Of a stretch of DNA of 64,000 nucleotides, positions 60,451-64,000 are shown piece by piece. The stretch is from Stereum hirsutum FP-91666 SS1 (Eukaryota; Basidiomycota; Agaricomycetes; Russulales; Stereaceae), in contig NW_006763137.1 in assembly GCF_000264905.1 (NCBI RefSeq), positions 1,570,748 to 1,634,747 on the forward strand, in the 5' to 3' direction. Each line of letters opens with the position of its first letter. The stretch's first letter is position 1. The notes under the pieces were generated by a model. It searched no databases, was not told the DNA's origin, and saw only the letters and a program-made list of their open reading frames with translations. The position numbers were made by a program, and so were the translations under genes.

Positions 60451-61622
60451 TCAAGTCTGACTAGAAGCATTAAGCATAGCAGGTATCTTAGTCAAGTGAC
60501 ACGATGGAAGAGACGTCTCAGCTGTTGGAAGGACCAGAACCAATGTCTGATGCTCTCGGGACCTACCACCAAACGTAACGGTCAACTCTCCGCGTGGTGT
60601 CATGACGGCCGTGTTGAATGAATTTGTGCGTACCGAAACGTCGACAGTGTGGCCCACCATCGCAGCCATGATTCGTGCATATTCTTCCCCACTCAACACT
60701 TGAAGCTCTTCCAGAGCATTGACAATGTTTTTCGGATCATTCGCGCCAACGGAAACCGAAGTCTCTGCCTCCTTCTGAGTGGGCTTTATAAATATGGTCG
60801 TCAGTTTGAACACCCGAAGTAAAATCATGAAGACCGCTACACACTTCCAGCTTCCCATGAAGCACCTGAAACGTACAAGTTAGCTCGGGTGCACTGCGTC
60901 GACTGCGCTACGGAAGGGATGAATGGTACCTCGAGCTGATCTTCACACATCTTGACGTCCCTTAGCTTCCGTAGCCTCTCTGCCTCTAATAAATCGGTCT
61001 CCATCTCCAACTGCAGCCTCTTGTAAGGTGTCAGCTCTCCGCGGGATCCAGCTCTAAGGGCTTCGAGGTGCATCTTTGCGGCGGCGGCCCTAGTCTTCTG
61101 CGCTCGGGAGGTCCTTATGACGACCTGATGTCACGAATGTAACATTCCACATACCGGATTAGAGTTTGAATTCAATGTACATGCGGCATACACACATTGA
61201 TTTGTGTTTCAATCTTGACCGCAATTTCGAACAAGGCTGTGGCTTCAGACCTAAGCGCGATGGACTTGAGCAATTTTGTTCCCAGTTTCATGTTGCGATA
61301 CTTTTCCTGAAGATTTTTATTGCCCTCTTGGACTCTGGAAAGACCAGCGTCACTTGTTCAGTGTATAGTATATAGCACAGTCTCCAGGCGGTTGAAGATG
61401 AGAGAAAAGAACTTACGCTGCTAATTTGTCGAGAGTAACAGCCCATTCTTGGTCGTCTCGCCAAGCCTCCAGCTGGTCTGATTCCTGTTTCATTTGCTCT
61501 AGGGTCTCGTCGCAGAGCTTGGCAAGGCTTTGAACTTTGCCCTTGGTTGTCTGTGTCTTGGTGTAATCTATGAGGCGATCCACTAGCATTATCGCGGAGG
61601 GAATGGCCTGCTCCAAAGACAT
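60451..61622 (-). CDS. Coiled-coil protein of unknown function
   Basis: Not recognised. Five exons on the minus strand (61622-61417, 61334-61196, 61124-60930, 60865-60845, 60783-60451) join in frame to about 297 residues; exon 4 is only 21 nt. It begins MSLEQAIPSAIMLVDRLIDY and is almost wholly alpha-helical and charged: QSLAKLCDETLEQMKQESDQ, EKYRNMKLGTKLLKSIALRS, PYKRLQLEMETDLLEAERL. A Gly/Thr-rich segment (RTNSFNTAVMTPRGELTVTF) near the C-terminus is the only non-helical part. A GTAGGT after that point could splice to a different tail ending near 60261. No signal peptide or membrane span. A structural or scaffold role would be a guess. Confidence 0.65.
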
Positions 61623-62713
61623 ATTGGTGGTTCCTGCAAAGAGGAATGGAACAGACGAGTTGGGTGCTTGATAGTAATTGGAGAATGAGTGCAGAGTAAG
61701 CAGTGATGATGGCAAGTGATACCCCAGGATGTCAGCTTCTTATATGTCCTGAGCGCTTGCAATGGCGCTTTCCAGACATGGTGAACGGGGTGCATGGCGT
61801 GTGCGTTACCTTGACTTGAATCGGAACGATGGACAGGTGCACTACCGCATAAAGTCCAGTGGCAACCACAAATGTCTACAACATAGCTTGTAGGAAAATA
61901 CCAGAATCACAGGGATCCATAGATGTCAATTTCATCAACACAGGTTCTGTCCGGCATAGACTAAGAACTTGATCTTCTGTTTAAAACACAAAAGCTGCGG
62001 GAATAGAGCGTCTCGATAAGATTAAGAAGACACGGTGGTGCTTGTTCCGCTTGAGGCAACTGGAAATGCGGAGGCATACAACAGTACACCACTCATAAAT
62101 CGAGAACAATGGGCACCTTAGAGGCGGTCAAACAATAGAGTACACAATCTTACGACAGAGTGACTATCAATGATAGTATCGAAGTAGCTATATGTGATCT
62201 GAAGGAACCCGTTGTCAGGAATAGCAATGATCCCTAGGTGATGAGATGTGATGGTCGTAACATCCACAGTGCAGTGAGACTCACTTGTATTGACATCCTT
62301 TACGAGAGTAGTAGTTGCAGGGCCATGGTAGTAATCATATAGGCGGCCTGAGGCCTGAGCCCCGAAATGAAGTCCCACCGTGACTGCATTGGTAAAATGG
62401 GTGTTCCACGAAAGTGTTGTGGAGACGCGACGTAGACATGTTAAGATACGTTGTAGGCGTGTATGGACGTAGGGGCGTTAGTCAGGCAGATATTCCTCGA
62501 CAGATATTCCTCGCTTACCCGATTGAAATCTCGTCTACCCGGCCTTTGAGGAACCAGTTAGCGTGCATACACGTACATAAGTTCCAATAAGACGGAGATT
62601 GCCGGACATTGAACGTCAAACGCGAGACGTCCTTACTCCTGCTGTCTGCGCGCCAGTTCGTCCAGACGTCGTGCTGGCCACCGACAGCGCCTCCAAGTAT
62701 CTTCTTCGTAATT
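61623..62713. other. Intergenic region, possible small minus-strand gene
   Basis: About 1.1 kb. An open frame at 62378-62118 (-) of 86 codons includes GLHFGAQASGRLYDYYHG and lacks internal stops, but its start and family are unclear, so no gene is called. The rest shows nothing. Confidence 0.35.
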
Positions 62714-64000
62714 ATGGGCGACATCCTACGTTGGATTCGCAGAACTGCCAATCTTTCGGCGACCCGGACAGAGCTTCCATGGCCGGGCTGGTTGGACGCG
62801 GACGCCGCCAGAGCACTAACTGCCTCATCTACTACCCACCAATTTACCCTCAGCGCTCCAGAGCGACAGTGGGTACACATTCAACCATGGCTCGATTCTC
62901 AGGGCTATCTTCTTAGGCCTCGTTTTCGCCAAGGGTGGACGCCATCCTGGCCAAAGTCCGCCATGACCAACCCACTGCGTCTAGAGTCTCGTCATGAGGA
63001 CGCAATTCAACATGATGTCAGTTGCATATACCCTAAATAAACCCATCATATCACTGACCTGACTTTCCTTTATTTGCAGGGAATGTATGCCTCTGTTATA
63101 ATGGATGCCGTGAGGAAGGTCGATGGACGTAGAGTGCTCCTGAAGCGATCACCTCAACCTTGCGATGGCCATGACATTGAGATCCTCACGTATCTTTCCT
63201 CTGAAGAACTCTCTCAAAATTCACGGAACCATGCGCTACCACTTCTGGATACATTGACGACCTCGGATTCCGTATTCACGGTCTTTCCTCTACTCAGAGA
63301 TCTCTCATTATCCGACTTCGACACGTTGGGGGAGGGGATAGATTTCATGGATCAAACTTTGGATGTACGTGCCCTTTGGGCAGTTTTGTTGTGCTTACGT
63401 TCCTGAGAGCCTTTTATTTGTTTAGGGGCTTGCGTTCTTGCACGAGCATCGTATTGCCCACAGGTTAGTTTGTGATCAACACTCTTGTGTACTTCGCTCC
63501 TTCATGATCGCGATGCTGATTGTACTATTCAGAGACTGTAGCATGTCCAATTTTGTCATGGATCCCGGCAAGATGTACCCTCGGGGGTTCCACCCCGATC
63601 ATGTGATGCGCGACGCGAGGGGCCGTTCCTTGGCCAACGTCCGTACTCGTACCCAAGCTGGAGGCGTGAAATACTTCTTCATCGATTTCGGCGAATCCAT
63701 GAGGTTTGGCGAGAACGAAGAACCCCTAGTCTCTGTTATCAGAAAAGCGAGTATTTTCGCGCCGGAGATGGAGGATGAATCTGTGCTCTTGTATGATGCG
63801 TACAAAGCTGACATCTACGCCCTCGGGATGACGTTTGAGCTACAATTTCTCAAGGTTCGATTCATCGCTTCTTCCTCATCCCATCTGTACACTGATCAGT
63901 CTTTTTCGGCTTCGCTAAGGAATATGTCGACGATTTCAATGCTTTCAAGCCTCTGTTCGACTCCATGACGCAGGTCAATCCCATCGACCGTCCTACCGCT
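62714..64000 (+). CDS. Protein kinase-like protein, cut by the right edge
   Basis: Five exons so far (62714-63016, 63080-63364, 63426-63463, 63533-63854, 63920 to edge), about 340 residues, open at the window end. The N-terminal 100 residues (WVHIQPWLDSQGYLLRPRF) are typical of a mushroom-expanded kinase-like family. Kinase landmarks: lysine in RRVLLKRSP (about residue 121), catalytic-loop equivalent HRDCSMSNF (about 208), metal-binding FIDFGE (about 257), a partial activation segment ending APEM and the ADIYALG helix-F motif. HRDCSMSNF has D and N in the right places, so catalysis is plausible. No Gly-rich loop of normal form is seen. Substrates are unknown. Confidence 0.82.

Overview
The window reads as nuclear DNA of a filamentous basidiomycete, most likely an Agaricomycete. 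The genes are dense and broken by many short introns (mostly 45-75 nt, GT-AG, often with CTGAC/CTAAC-like branch sites), and some exons are only 5-30 nt. The gene families also fit: a DNMT5-type methyltransferase, BTB and F-box families typical of mushrooms, a short-intron multi-exon P450, a GH16 glucanase and a mushroom-type kinase. I saw no rRNA, tRNA, CRISPR array, bacterial operon, reverse transcriptase or transposase. All gene models were spliced by eye from reading frame, splice sites and family motifs. Spans are given from start to stop codon and include introns.

Layout. 0-11 kb: a gene tail at the left edge, a MITE-like element with 39-bp terminal inverted repeats, HMG-CoA synthase (+), a BTB protein (-), phosphoglucomutase (+) and a secreted GH16 glucanase (+). 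11-15 kb is gene-poor and holds a small foldback repeat. 15-19 kb has two neighbouring genes built of tandem zinc modules: one with five consecutive Zn2Cys6 clusters, the other with an AT-hook and three copies of a C2HC module of fixed spacing. 19-27.4 kb: a sirtuin (-) divergent from PEX7 (+), a CID-domain RNA polymerase II-associated protein (+) and a lipid phosphate phosphatase (-). 27.6-34.8 kb: one large gene for a DNMT5-type protein (cytosine methyltransferase, zinc finger, SNF2 ATPase with RING) whose N-terminus carries a PCNA-binding-type peptide.

35-46 kb: a ZW10/Dsl1 homologue (-), an EFM7/NNT1-like methyltransferase (+) whose start codon lies across a GC-AG intron, an FAD amine oxidase-like gene (-) with 5-nt and 7-nt exons, and a P450 (-). 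47.5-58.6 kb is housekeeping: CRIPT (+), an FBXO9/Hrt3 homologue (-), an ER-membrane DnaJ (+), an F-box/LRR-like protein (-), the ubiquitin-S27a fusion (-) and RFC3 (+). 58.6-64 kb: a tandem 260-bp duplication, an unrecognised coiled-coil gene (-) and a kinase-like gene running off the right edge.

The genes form no single pathway. Several pairs are divergent with 190-450 bp between start codons and probably share promoters. The most interesting material is the tandem-zinc gene pair, the DNMT5 architecture and the cluster of very small exons that breaks simple gene prediction here.
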